Positions 43,088 to 56,316 are shown, numbered from the stretch's first letter. The stretch is 64,000 bases of DNA from Pyrenopolyporus hunteri (GCA_902806595.1 CADCXC010000005.1:2108001-2172000); one strand, 5' to 3'. Notes: generated from the letters alone by a model not told the origin. Translations and numbers: made by a program.

Positions 43088-44124
43088 ATTTTGATACTTA
43101 CGCAGCACCAAGATTTTCGGAATACTACAATAAGAAGTACCACCGTAGCCCTGACAGGCCATAAATAGCAATGCGATTTGAGAAAAGGAAAGCGGGAAAA
43201 GAAAAAAGGGAAAGGAAAAAAAAAAGTATGAAAACAAGATAGCATTCGCCGACGTGATTGGTTACCCCCCTCGCCAGCACTCTGGAACCAACCGCGCCGT
43301 TGGGGCAGCCTGTGATCTGCATGATCCCGGGCCATGTGTGGCAGGGAGTGGACGACGTTATCCTGTGTTTGGGCAGTCTTGTGTGTATGTATGTATGTAT
43401 ATACATATTTACCTACGTGCCTACATACCACATACCATCCTCCTCGCGCGATATATATGTATATATATTAGCACTGCTGGGGCGGTTCAGGATTCCGTCA
43501 GCTACCGATTGGTCGGGAAGACAGGTGACTGCACCAAGGTGGTAGCATCGGATTGTTTTCTCTTTTTTTTTTCTCCTTCTGTTCTGTTCCGTTCTTACAT
43601 ACACACGCACATGGTATCGCATTTTGGCATTATCGGTCGCTGCTATGGCATGTCCGCCCATATGGCATTTTGCAACGGCGCCTCCTGGTTGGTAGGGGCG
43701 GAATTTCCTCCGGGAAATTCGCGAGCGGGTGGACGTACGTACGTATTGTACAATACCTACCTACCATGTATTCGACTCCGCGCATTCCCGTAGGTTTTCG
43801 TTTGTTCTCCTCTCCCGCGTCGTCGTCATCGTCATCATCCGTCGTTCTGTATGATTTGCCTCCCCTTCCCTTCCCTTCCATTCCTCATACATACCTCCCT
43901 CCCTCCTACATCCTCGCCGATACCATGATGCTCCCCCTTTCCTTCCCACGGACTCGCACCGCGGGAACTAAATTTAACCGCATACACGTGTTCCGAGGAA
44001 CACAACACAGCACAGGTAGGTAGGTAGGTAGCGGCGGGTAATGGAAATATACCAGGTACTTACTTGGCTTCCCGCGCGCAGATCTAGCCCTCCCCTTTTT
44101 CCCTCTCAGCTTTCTTCTGTGGCA

Positions 44125-44135
44125 CCACACACACA

Positions 44136-44188
<53 letters not shown>
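44125..44188. repeat. (CA)n microsatellite
   Basis: About 32 CA dinucleotides with a short CGCG interruption near 44136-44139. It explains the Cys/Val repeat peptides predicted on the minus strand here. Confidence 0.97.
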
Positions 44189-44190
<2 letters not shown>

Positions 44191-46590
44191 TCTCGAGAGC
44201 TTCCGCTCGCGCCAAGGTAGGTGGCAGCGATCTCAATACCACCGCGCCAGCGAGCGAGGTTATCGGCCCTTGGGCGCGGTAGAAGCGTGACTCGCTGGCG
44301 CAAGTGGCGGTGTGGTAGATGCTTGAGGTACGTCGGGACGAGCAGAGGCGGACGTATCCTTTGCGGGAGGTGTATGTAGAGGTATGTATGTAGGTAAGGT
44401 GGTAGGTAGCTAGGTAGGTAGCTCGGGGACCAAACCTAAAAACCACTACCTGCTGTTCGCCGACTCTTCTAGGCCCCTGGGAGCCGAGGAAGGCCCATAT
44501 GGCCCCTATTGAATAGTTTGAATGAACAGGGAGGCGTTGACGCATTATTGGTGCCACCTCATCGGAGGCGTTGATGTTTATGAGGAATTAAACTGTTACT
44601 AGAGTTTTCTTTTCTAGAAAATAACGAAGAGGAAAAAGGAGTGAGTCGGACTACGCCGGTTTGTGTTGAGGCTTCAAGCTACGCGGAATGGTGGTATGTT
44701 AACCTCGTCGGGAGAAGACGGCGGACTCATGCTCCTGCTTGGAGGAAGTAGATAGAATAAAATAAGATAAAATATGGCCCTGATAATGCCCTGTTCTGTA
44801 GATATCTAGATACATTCATGAATTCCGTAAATAGCGTAACGTCTAAGGGGAAGAAGCCAGGGTCATCTTTCATTAATTCCAATATAGAAAATAAATGCCG
44901 CCGTGGCACCACGTTGAAGTGGCCTTCATGACGTTCCTCTATAAATAACTTCCAACAAAAAGCTACTTGATTAACTCGGTATATATTCATTTCATCGGAT
45001 TAACTTATTTATAGATACATACGTCGGAAGTCTAAGTTGAAGTTGGTACGTGTGCTTGGTAGTGGCTACCACCACCATGGCTACCTGTTAGATGAGACTA
45101 GAGATGCCGTAACTCCACCGCTTTATTCGACGGTAATTAACAACCATACAAAGGACCTAGAAATCCATCCCGACGTATCCAGCTATCGTAAACCTAAATA
45201 TAATTTTTACCAGCACCTAGGTCTTGGGGCTCACCATGTAGTATCCAAAGGCCACTTATACGAAGGTTTTATTCGTGAGCTGAGACACCGTTCACGGGAA
45301 GGACTTATTAGCAATATTAACCCCTACGGCTCAGCCACTACTCCAACATGTCTTCATCTGCACCTAAAGTACCGGATAAGTATCGATACATTGGTCCCGT
45401 ACATGGGCATTTCGGGTTCTCTTGTAATTGCAACTCCCCCTGAGTTCAGTGACATACCTAAGTACCTACATATAAAGGTGGTCTATCAAAGCAGGTAACT
45501 CGCAGTTACTTGGCCTAGAGCTATGCTACCCCTGAAATGGGCACCGCGTGGTAACCGAAAGAACAGGCAGACACCTAGATCCGTGATACTTGACCCGGAA
45601 GACGCCTAGCAGTATAATCATCTTGGTATCCTATGAAAGACTGGATGCGTGGCTCAGGATTTGATATACTTATTAACAACAAGGTCTTCAAAGTAACACT
45701 GGCTTTTGTTTTCATGCGCGTAGGCATAGCAGCTAGATCCAATCTCAGATACCGTCTTTCTAGATCAAAGCTATGGGCTATGAGATTCACATGCACCTCT
45801 GAAAGGAGATCTGGCTATGTTACAACGTCGACCATTTACACACCCCTAGAACGCATATACATGGGTAGGCAGGCATTCACTTCATTCTACTTCTCATTAT
45901 CTCATATGCCTAGACTCAAGCCCCGCAGGGGATATAATAGGATAAGGAGCTCAATTGCAAAGAATATACGGTTCCCGCACCTCGACCGTAAAGCCACCTC
46001 ACGCCGTACCATACCATGCCATGCCATAGCACGCCGGTGCAATAGACCCGGCGGCCAGGCGGGTATCTGGGTAGATAGATGGATGGACGAACAAGCGGAG
46101 TCGAGTCGGTTCGGTCCAGAATGTGACCGTCGAACAATAGACCTGACCTTAAAGACACTAGCGTAAAAAGAAGAAGAACCCGCGCAGGGGCACATAGTTA
46201 GGTATGGGGATATGACCAACCGACCGACCGACCCTTTCTCGAACGCCTCATAGGAAAAGAAGAATGATGACCGATGAGAAGCCCTCACATCGTCGTGATC
46301 GAGGACTTGTGAAAAAAAAAAAAAAATAGAGAACACAATTGCGTATCAGAACCCATCTCCCCTTTAAACTCCGAAGCATATCCCCTCCCCCCTTCCCTTG
46401 TTGTGACGTAAAACTTGCCGCGCGTGTTTGAAAAAAAAAGAAAATAATAAGTGTCGATGCGATCCAGCCCGAGCTGGTGCTTTAATCTGCAAATACAGTG
46501 TAGAAGAGTAAAAGAGGAGAAAAAAAGGGGGTAACTGAAGTAGAAGCACATCTATGGTACAGTATTATAAGGTTCCTCCGCATTAATGCA

Positions 46591-49500
46591 TCAACGTCGT
46601 CTGTAAGGCGTCTTGCGCTTCTTCGTCTTGCTATTGTTCTTTTTTGTGGGGCTAGGGGTGTTGACAGCTACTTCCGCTGTCTCAGTGTTGTGAGCCGGTG
46701 ATGCAGTGATGCTATCTTCGTTGATCTCGACGCCAAGCCCCTTGAGCTCGTCCTCGTCGATCTCCGTCAGCTCCTCTGTAAGGCTGCGAGCAGCATCTCT
46801 CCCTTGCCATTGCTCCTGTGTCGCTGAGGTTCCTGCTGGTTCAAAATCCTGCAAATACCACACAACACCGCCATCGGTAAGCGGGTCGGTTGGCTGACGC
46901 CCCAGGCTACCATTTGACTGGGGAGGGGTGGGGGGTGTAGGCTGCAGCGAATGCCCCGCGGCTACATAACCATTCGTGGCTGGTGGCGTATCCATCGGTG
47001 GCATACCATCGTTTGCAGGCGCCTCCGGCTTGGACTCGGCCATTTGCGCCTCCCCGTCGGGCATGCTATTATCCGTTGGTTGAACACCTTCCATCTCGTC
47101 ACTAACGCTGAAGCTGGACGTGTTAACTTCAATGTTACCACTACCACCAGTATTATCATATTGGGCGCCAGCTCCGGTCATGGGGGTATCTCCTGAAGCT
47201 TCTCTCACGTCAGTAGAGTCATCGGCTTGACCGCCGACGGTGATCTCTGCAGCTGACGAGTCCACCATAATGACGTCTTGGCTTCGTTCAGACTCTACAT
47301 TGCCTTGGTTGGCAACCTGTTGGTGGAGTTCGAGGCTCGCCTCCATTAATGATTCTAGCGCCTGCCTCATACTCTCAAAGGGTTTATGGCCGGCTTCAGA
47401 TTCGAGACGCAACGCTACCTCAAGCTGTGGTTGAACCGACTTAAGGATTCTTTTACCAAGCTTCTTCCGATCCCGGTAATCAGAGAAGTCTGACTTGGAC
47501 ACCACTGGAGTGGCTAGGCCGACTTTGTTCTGAGACTCGGACTGAGGCTTAGGCTCGGTGTTCACACCGGCGTTGATGACCTCGCAGAGGTCTTGCACAA
47601 AGGATAGTGTTGTTGTGTAGAATCGTTCGTCGATCCTATTCGACAACTTGATAAGCCCATCATGGAACAAATTCTTATCAAGCCTAATGATCATCGAAAA
47701 GTTAGCGTGGACCTAATATCATCATGGGTGGCGTGCCTGCCGACTTACGCGATAGCTTTCTCTATGACTGGGGGTAGCATCTTGTGAATAGGGAAGTAAC
47801 AGGTGTCGACGAATTCCTGCTCCATCTCAGCGGCCTCGAGTTTGCTCTGCTCTCTCTTGACAACCGCCTCGGACATAACCTTGAGCTGCTCCAGATCATT
47901 GATAAGCATCTCCGAAAACTCGATCCTTCTGTTTAAACGAGCCTTCCCGGAGGGTCCCATAGCCGCGAAGTTGCGTCGAGTAAGCTCCATAGACGAAAAG
48001 GTCTCCATCTGCAGCTGCAGACGTTTAAGAAGTGCGGCACCACGACGCATCTCGCGCTTCAACGTCCAATAACGACATGCGTCACTGACAAACTCCTTAC
48101 GCTTGAGGAAATTGAAGCGTTGCAGCGACGCCTCGACAATCTCGAAAACAGCCTGCGGTATTACGGGGGCTCCGGACGGGAGCTTCCATATAGGCTTGCC
48201 TGCCTGCCCCTTCTTATCGCCAAGTACGGCAGAGAGCTTCGCTCCGGTCATCTGAGACTCGTCTGGTGGATGATCGGTGATCGCGTTTCGATGTGAGGCT
48301 GCGATGGACATGGCCTTTGCCTGGCTGTTGGCCCAGATTCGGTCGCTCATCGTCTTCTTGTAGAACTTCTTAGCCCTCTTCGTAGCGCGAACTACGTCAT
48401 TCTCCTTGGCATACTCGGAAGGGCAATGCTTATCGCAGAGCGCCTTCAGATTCGTGCTGCCGTCAAGGACGTCCAATGCGCCCGAGCTATTCTTCATCTT
48501 CAGGAATAGGCGGGCGCGGCGGGCGCAAGTGACGTGAAAAGCCTGGTAGCATGCCTTGTTACCGCATTGTATGCAGGCACCCATCTGCTGGTTGCAGATG
48601 TAGCAGGTCAGTTTCCAACGACTCTTGGGGACCTTATCCACGTCCATGACCGGCTCCATAAATGTGTGGTTGCCCAACGTCACCTCCGGAATCCACATGG
48701 CGCAGAGCAGATGAGCCCATTTGGAGGAATTCGTCTGCTTGAAGGCGCCGTCGGAGTTGGGGCAGAAGATGCAGGTCTAGGCGCGTGTTAGTACGGGAGG
48801 GATCTTGGGGCAGAGCGGGACTAAGGGAGGACTGACCGGGATACCACGGCCAATGAGCTGGCATTTCCGACAGAGCCATTGACCCTCTGGAATAAATGGG
48901 ACACCATAACATTCCTGGTGCACCGCCAAGTCACATCCGTCGCAAAAAACAATTGCGTTGGTATTCTCGCAATCGCCGTCGTCGCAGATCGCGCACTTAC
49001 TATCCTGCTCTTCACCTGCCTGCGGCTCGCCGTTTACGGCCGCGGCGGAACTAGATCTAGGTCGATGGGTTTGCGGAGGCTTGGGATTGGGCTTTGGAAT
49101 CCTCTTCTCTAGAGCATGCCATTCCTTTTCAATCTTGGTGATGGTGATCTCAAAGACCTCTCGGGTGACCGGATTCCAACCTTGCGACTTCCTATGCGCA
49201 TTATACTCCTCCAGCCACATATCGTCCTGTTCGTCCATGTCATATTCGACACGACCTAGGATGTTGGCTGGCTGGGTCGCAGAGTCACCGTCGGCCTTAG
49301 CAACAGCCGCCTGTTCGGCTTCGTCTTCCATATTGGCGTCACTTGCCTTTATTAATTTTCTATCCGGCCGAATGAAGTTGTCGCTCTCCTGGTATCCGAC
49401 GTTCATCATTGCCTTGTCGACGTATCGAGCTTGGCCGAATTTCTTGCTCTCGAAGAGTAGGATGCGGTCGGTTTTCCGATATGAAGGCTGCTTTAGGTCG

Positions 49501-50288
49501 AGCTTCTCCTTTGTATTCTGGCCGTGGATAGGAAGAGGGGTAGGCGTATTCGGTACCGCTGGCTGATCCCCGCGGGTAGCATATAGAGAGTCCCCGCGTG
49601 GCAATCGGCCACCGCGTCGTCTAGACGGGGTTACTGTAAGTGTGCCAGGAGCCGTAGCACTATTGCTCGCAGCATTCGGCGTATTCAGGATAGATGTGGA
49701 TGTCATATTTAGGTCTTTTGAAGGAGTGCCTCCATCGACATTATTATCCATTCCGGGGGCTCGTGCCGAAGGGTTGTCCTGTACCGGCTTCGCAGTTCCA
49801 TCGACGTCTTCGGCGTGAAACAGCATAAAGGTGGCATCTATATCGAGGTTCGGGTGAAATTCCTCCCAGCCACGCTCCTCCCTTGGCTTGTATCCTTCGC
49901 TTTGCACGACGGCAGCTGCTACCGCGGCCGCAGAACTAATCTGCATTTCATCGTCTGCCTCGATTCGGGTTGCAGTGCGGGTGCGGGTACTACGTTCGCG
50001 TCTGGGATATATGGCGGGGGATGCCGCACCGTTTTGCAAACTGTGTCGCGCTCTCGAGCGGCTGGTCATCGCGACGGGAGTATCATCTTGCTCAGCGGAA
50101 TTCAGGTCGGCAAATCTATTAGAACCACCAGCACCACTAGCGGTGTATCGCCGACGCTTCGAAGGGGGCTCGGTAGCGGCTACAATGCTGCCGTCCCGGA
50201 CGCGTCGCACTGTGTTTATGGAGCCTTTGGGGCGACCGCGCGGGCGCGCGAGGGCGGATTGCCTCGGTGTCCTCGGGCTTGGTGCCAT
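46591..50288 (-). CDS. NTO1: NTO1/BRPF-like PHD finger protein, NuA3 subunit
   Basis: Exons 48837-50288, 47749-48776 and 46591-47683 give 1190 residues. NTO1 is the histone-reading scaffold of the NuA3 (MYST-type H3) acetyltransferase. An AT-hook-like RPRGRPKG is near residue 17. An enhancer-of-polycomb-like segment covers about 265-390 (ILLFESKKFGQARYVDKAM; DMDEQDDMWLEEYN). PHD1 is residues 430-484 (CAICDDGDCENTN...CDGCDLAVHQECYG). A zinc knuckle begins exon 2 (CIFCPNSDGAFKQTN), and PHD2 follows (CYICNQQMGACIQC...HVTCARRA...CDKHCP): the PZP unit that binds H3. Downstream is a helical region and a short, degenerate bromodomain-like piece (LIKLSNRIDERFYTTTLSF) without a clear acetyl-lysine asparagine. 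The C-terminus is disordered with a basic KKRKTPYRRR end. Introns are 60 and 65 bp, the second with a GCTAAC branch site. Confidence 0.93.
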
Positions 50289-51657
50289 GATTGATGATGT
50301 GTTTGGATGAATTACGATGTGAACTTGGCGATGAAACAGGTGCCCTAATCAGCGCGTCGCAAAGAGGAGGCGAGGGGGGCTATCATGTGGACCAAGCCGG
50401 CAAACAGGCATTTGAGAAGGGAAATTCGGGTACGGCGGCTCTTGCTAGGTGACGGGGAGGGGTTTGGAGAGGGTTTTGTGCGCGAAAGCGTCGAGAAAGG
50501 AAGTGGTTGTTGAGGAGACGTCGTCGGGAAATGGTGAAAAGTAAGTCAGGACGCGCTGGTGAAGTCGGCTGGAGGTGTTGGGTCTAGCCCCTAAAGGGAA
50601 AAGCTGAACGCGCCACAGTTACGTAAGCCCTAAATAGCCCCTCCCAACCCCCGGTCCATTTTTAAGCTGCGACCCCCCGAATCTATGGGTCAGCCACTCA
50701 TCTTTTGTAGATCTGCTCCACCGACATCACCATTCAGATGAACCCTACGACGTGTATGGGTATTTTTTCAACCAGAGACGCAATCGCTGGAGTCGAAGCC
50801 GTCTTGCGAAACCTTTTACGCGTAATCCTGTAGAAATAATGATAATGTCGTAGCGTACTTAGCTTCTTTGATTAATAACCTTAATTCATATGTCCAATTT
50901 GTAAGGAACAAAGGAAAAACCAAAATCCCACGATGTTTTACATACCACTAGTCACGTATCGTCCTCCTCGAGGAAGACCATCTTCAATTCTGCGCACCAA
51001 TCAAACTCAAACACACATCCCAAAAAGGGGTGGGGTCTCACGAACTGACCCAACGGGCCCAAGGGGTAGCTTCCATTTCTAGATTCAGCCCTACCGGAAG
51101 CCGGGACTCGTCAACTTGCAGTTGCCAGTCGTGGCCATGTGCGAATTATTTTTTTTTTATCTCTCGATATTTTATTTTCATTCGTTTTTATTCATTTTTC
51201 CATTTCCTTTCCTAGCGCCCCCCCTGTCTTAGACTCCTGTTCCTGACGATCTAGACCCTTCCCCGATCAAACACTACCCGAATGCCGTCATACCGTCATA
51301 CCGGGTCTGCACGCCATTCCTGCAGCCCTCGTCTTAGCTTGGCTTCCCCTTGTTCGTCTTCGGAATGACATAGTCGTCCCCATTCCCGTCAATCTTTACC
51401 TCGGTCGAATCCTTACTGTCGCATCTACGACGGTGTCGCGATACCTACCTAGCCAGCTAATATTGTCGTCCATCCTATCCTCTATCCTAGATGGATATTT
51501 CGTCATTCAGTACTCCGTCTAGGTCGCAGTTGGCCATGGACCAACTCAAATCAGCCAACTCGTAGATTCGTTCTGGTCGGTGGTTGTTCACCGATTCCCG
51601 CTAGTCCGACAGCCTATGAAATCCGCCATCGTCGAATTCGCGCCTCCTTAAATCTCA

Positions 51658-51837
51658 ATGGACACACTGACCCATATTCAATGGGTTGGGCCGGCTGTTG
51701 GCCTCGAAGGTCTCGGCCACGTTGGGCTTACGGCACACACTGCATATCCACTTACTCTATCAGGTCACGATGCATTTGGTTCTCCTCGATCGCTAGGCAT
51801 TCGGAACATTCCACTAGCACATCTTCCCCGCCAGTGA
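51658..51837 (+). pseudogene. Short ORF, possible 5' remnant of a decayed gene
   Basis: An ATG after a 650-bp pyrimidine-rich, leader-like stretch opens 59 codons beginning MDTLTHIQWVGPAVGLEGLG with ordered, protein-like composition. It ends at TGA; the frame reopens and meets another TGA nine residues later, then runs about 30 codons further (ANRYLALPDIFRQIRPNM). Both stops could be C-to-T changes of CGA. I do not recognise the family. It may be a decayed regulatory gene, a real small protein, or chance. Confidence 0.3.
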
Positions 51838-54203
51838 CTTATGCAGAGCATATGACGATTTTTCTACGCGATGCGATGCGATGCGAATCGCTACCTAGCG
51901 CTGCCGGATATATTTCGACAAATCAGGCCTAATATGTAATCGGCGGCTATATTATTCTCGCCGAGGTCAACAGGAGTAAGTAAAGGGGATTTTGCATCAA
52001 TAAAGGTGAGTCCCGGCCGCATCTCAAACAACCCGGGATCTACAGCATACAGAGCCCCTTTCTAGGACCCCAACATTTATTTTCACTCCTTAGAAACGTA
52101 GCATGCGGACTTGGTCCCTTTTTTTATTTATACTAAAATATTCTGCGAACTCGTAGAATAACTCTACTTTATGTTCCGATAGGCCTGCTACCTATAAAGG
52201 CTTATGCGGGCGAGTTTACTATGGTGGCTTTCTCAAACGAAATCCTGCGGTGATCCCGATGGTGGAGTTGGTTAAGAACTCTCCAAGAATTAACCGTCTT
52301 CGCATAGAATCAAATTTCCCACATAATATTGCTCTTTTCCTCATTCGTTTACGAGTGTAAGTAAATGCAATCATATCAGGTAACTCCCAACACATAAGAC
52401 TGTCTGTTTTGCGAGCTCGACTACCAATGTACCCAGGGGATATCAGTTCAGCTCGATAAGAGCCCGAGACCATTATAATTTAGGTGCACATTCGGTTGGA
52501 GGGGGCGAGAAGATTGGTTGTCGACAAGTGCGAGCGTTGGCCCGATACGATGGCAATAAGACGTTCCCAAATCCACGGACCGAAAAGCGATTGAGTCCGC
52601 ACAACATACAACCCCTCCGAGAAAGCGCTACGTGCGTTTTATCTAGATACGCTCAATGGCATAATATTTGCATGATGTTGCTGATCCGACTTACATTGAC
52701 AGGGTTGGTGGCCAGCACGTCGACTGATGCCGACTCCTAACTACGATGGCTAACGTTAAAGGAGTTACTGTTGGAAGATCATATCAGCTTACCACGTCTC
52801 TGGGTCTCTGACCAATAAGCCTAAAATCGCATTCCATGCGTCTAGACAAGGGACATATCTCGTAAGCAAAGATAACCCCTTCGTGTACAATACTAGCATT
52901 CAGGTCCGACTAGAACAATACGACTCGCTCTTCACTGTGGGAATCGGCGTATATGAGCTGGCTTATATACTCGATAAAATAGCCGACCCGCCTATTAAGA
53001 CACCTGTATGATCTTATATACCCTAATTGGCTCTCCGTTGTATTGAATCCCGCTTCCAGACTGCTACCGCCACTGAAAATCCCACTAACCATCAACCTGC
53101 CGAGATATATACCGCCGTCTTTTAGAAGCGGAACTATTCGCAAACTGCGTGATCCAAAGAATTAGGCGATTCGGATCCTTAGTCGTTGTCCGTCCCCGTC
53201 ATACATCGTTACACCAGTTAGGAGGGTATTCGTACCCTACCTGTACCCTATGTACCCACAAGATCGCGAGAATTTGGGAATCCGAGCACATGCCGCGCAG
53301 GCCTCGACGAATCCACCTACCGGTCCCTGCGCCGAATGTGTATTATCGCAATCTTGTACTTTACCTCCTCTCGTTGTCTGATGTCTCAGTCAGCCATGTT
53401 TCTTTGTCCGGCAATAGCGCACTGATCTCCAGTTGAGACCGCCAATGACGACCATCAACTTTCGTCAGTCGTAACCTTCGAAACACGGAACTAACCTAAT
53501 AACTTTCTTAATTAATCATGGAACATCCGCCCTACAGAAAGTGCGATATGTTACCATATAGGTACCTTCTATACCGATCTATTCTCGAGAAATCGCCTAC
53601 AGAAGTCCGCGTAAGGCGATTGTCGTACAAACTGCAGCCATCGTTTCTAAAGCTTCCCAAGCCACTCATTTCTTGACCGGGCCATGCCTAAACTCGCCCG
53701 ATTCAATACTTCCTGACGTGCTACAGGCTTGTTCTATATGGTCGATGTTTTACTTCCTATATATTTGGCACCCAAATGTTTAGCTAGGCTAAACAAGTCC
53801 AAAAGCCTCATCCCCTTTAGCCTCGGCGACAAGATGGCTTACTCACGGTTCGCCGACTACGTTCGAGGGAATGTGCGCCTCATTCCAAGACGAGCCCTGC
53901 GTAAACGCCAACGCAAATTAAACACCACGCGCGGCGTATGCCACACTTCTCTTCTGCGAGATCCGCATGCAAGCCTTTCCGGGGCCTAATGCGCCATCTA
54001 GGTAGGTACCTATGCAGGTAGCCACCCCCCAAAGAACATCAGAACGTAATAGTCGTAACCCAGGACCCAAGATGATCTATTCGGCCATGGCCTACATGGG
54101 AATGTACTCATGTTCATGTCCACGACACGACACCCAACTTCCGATTTCCAAGCATACCAGCCAACCACTAGACATATATACTAAAAAAACCTATTAGTCT
54201 AGT

Positions 54204-54322
54204 ACATACGACCATAGGATCCAGAGAGCTCGGGGTCCCGTCCGCTCCCCCATAGATAAGCTGGATACCGCCAGATCAGTAGTCGGGTCGGTGACGACCG
54301 GCGAATCCCTGGTGTTGTATGT
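54204..54322 (+). rRNA. 5S ribosomal RNA
   Basis: The 119-nt segment begins ACATACGACCATAGGATCC and ends GTTGTATGT; the ends pair as helix I with one wobble. Conserved inner segments are present: GGGTCCCGTCCGCTC, ATAAGC in the internal promoter region, GTAGTCGGGTCGGTGACGAC and CGGCGAATCCC. Filamentous ascomycetes scatter single 5S genes through the genome, and this one lies alone in a gene-poor block. The sequence differs from the common fungal 5S at several places, so it could be a variant type or a drifting copy, but helix I is intact. Confidence 0.9.
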
Positions 54323-54326
54323 TTTT
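54322..54326 (+). terminator. RNA polymerase III terminator of the 5S gene
   Basis: Five T residues coincide with the 3' end of the 5S sequence, with further T-rich DNA after it. Confidence 0.8.
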
Positions 54327-54990
54327 GACTTTCTTTTTTCCTTTTTGATATTATGTCTTTTATCTTTTGGGGATTAACTTTTTTATCGCACTTGGATGCT
54401 TTTTTATAGTTCGTGTAGTGGTGGTGTGTTCGTAGGTAGGATGTGCAGGAGGCGGAGGTTGTAACGCCTCCTAGGCTTACCCCTTTTCCCCATCCCCCGT
54501 CCGTATCCATCCAAACTACACTATTTCCCAACATCATAATCCCTAGAGATTTACTGACTTAGTACTATGCAAGTATATTCCTCTAGTTCTTGCTGTAGGT
54601 ACCTAACTAAGGGCTACATGAAAAGACCTGTGTATACTCACTATTGCGGTGGGGAACTCGCGCCAACAACCATTCACACCCGGGTATCTATCTATCTACG
54701 AGCGTATGGATGATCCTAGAGGGCCTAATATATAATACCTGTACCCATTAAACATATTTAAGTTCTACTTGAGAGGTAGTGGTTACCTAGTATGTAACTT
54801 CTTAGTATTATACAACTACTCCCTCCCCGCGATAACGTCCGGCTCTGCGCCAAGTTTAAGTTCATACTTGCCCCGTAAAATTGACATACGAAATACTACA
54901 TAATAAGTTGACCCTATGGTGTAGCGTATTCTTCTTACGGTCCGACGTGCATAGGTATTTCCTGCCAGCGTCACGGCTTGGTGCGGTAGC

Positions 54991-55042
54991 CCGGCGCCGA
55001 GGCGCCGGTGCGTTTGTACAAAACGGCGGCTCGAAGAGCCGC
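54991..55042. repeat. Two adjacent perfect GC-rich inverted repeats
   Basis: CCGGCGCC-GA-GGCGCCGG (54991-55008) is followed 17 bp later by GCGGCTC-GAA-GAGCCGC (55026-55042). Both stems are perfect, and they stand out in otherwise AT-rich gene-poor DNA. A pyrimidine run follows on the plus strand. They could be part of a structured RNA or a protein-binding site. No coding context is seen. Confidence 0.75.
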
Positions 55043-56316
55043 GCTTTGGTTCTCTCTTCTTTTCTTCCTCGTAGCATCAACAAGATTCAGTCCTAGCTCA
55101 TCGTGCCGCGCTCGAGGACCAAACCGCCCGTCCGTTTCCTAAATATATTATGCTTTATAAGACGGTATTTAGGTACTTAAGGCATGCAGGGATTTTAACT
55201 ACAACTATGTCCTTTAATATATCCGAATGGCATTCCGCTACTCGTGACGAGGATGCTCAGGTCCCCTATTGATAAGCTGTAGGAGGGTGTACCTTAGCGC
55301 GTTAAGTGGTAAGGATTGCCTTACATGCCACTCCTTACTTTGGGTGCTTCTAGGGGCTAAACCGTCGTTCTTCGCACACGAGCTAATGTTCCATAAAGGG
55401 GTAATTTTTCTTATTTTTTTTTTCTTTTTTAGTAGGTAAAGTCCAATACAATACCAACTCAGTTGTATCTTGAACTTTTGTAAGTCCTCAAGTGGATCCT
55501 CCGGTTAGAGTCGCCCATCCATACGAAGCGGTTACGCAACTAACTAGGGAAATGCTTGGGTATTGTAGCCAGCAGCACATACAGCAGTCACAACGCAATT
55601 TGGCAACGAATGACGATATTCTCACGAACGCGCGGAAATGCAATTTTTTTCATTAAATGCCTCCTCCTTCTCCACCAGGGAAGCCTCTGCTTCTACCATG
55701 GAACCATCGTTGCAACCTGACTTTCCTTTTTTCGAATGCAGAACGGATGCAATCCTCACGCTATGAAATGCAACGGGAAGAGAGGAACCAGAAAGGGGGG
55801 TAACAAAAAGTCAAAAATCGTCACCGGTGATCCGGTCTCCCCTAACCTCAAAACGCCTGCCGAAAAAAGAAGGAACCGTAAACGTGGATATATATAGAGG
55901 AGACCAATCAATAACACAACCGCACGCTCTCTCGTCTTCGTTCCAACTTCGGTCGTTGGTCTATAGGTTTCTCGCTTTGAAACCCCTTTATAAGCGAACC
56001 TCCATCCCTCCCGCCATATGCCAATGGACTCGCTAGATGCGGCCCTTTCAACCCGCCTGTGTTCATTTGTACGGGAAAAACGTAAAACGTTGAGGTTGCG
56101 GTGTATGCCGCAGACCTAAACAATGCAAGGAATATGAACTGCCTTCCATGAACGCCGAGATGCTATGCTCCGTGAAACATTACGCATGACTAGAGTGATA
56201 CAATGCAATAGGGTATGCTATATTGAGACCGCGATGATGAATGGGGTATGTGGTAAGGGTATCAAAGAAGGCTGCGTGAAACGAAGATAATAGTGGCTAC
56301 TAAGCGAAGAGCCTGG

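Larger units (their letters stand above)
35757..46590. other. Gene-poor block, RIP-like, with microsatellites
   Basis: Nearly 11 kb without an intact recognisable gene. The first 1 kb is probably PP1 leader and promoter. A degraded start of a spliced gene at 38577 is listed separately. A hand count over 42001-42120 gives TpA/ApT 9/6 and (CpA+TpG)/(ApC+GpT) 16/20, mildly RIP-like. From 43000 to 44600 the DNA changes to low-complexity AGGT, CA and pyrimidine stretches. ORFs at 39169, 39651, 45037 and 45633 have no domain I recognise. Confidence 0.5.
50289..56316. other. Gene-poor block with one 5S rRNA gene
   Basis: The left 500 bp is the NTO1 promoter. From 51000 to 51657 the DNA is pyrimidine-rich like a long leader and leads to the small ORF at 51658. 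From 52000 to 54000 frames are closed and TpA is frequent. The 5S gene is at 54204, and paired GC hairpins lie at 54991-55042. From 55380 to 56300 I see AT-rich DNA with T runs and no coding segment. Confidence 0.5.

Noticed and set aside
44084..44557. 157-codon minus-strand ORF with a Cys/Val run
   Set aside because: The run is the translated CA microsatellite; the rest has no coding character.
45037..46166. ORFs of 153 and 177 codons on the plus strand
   Set aside because: Length alone; no conserved motif, no sensible start context, and they lie in low-complexity and decayed DNA.
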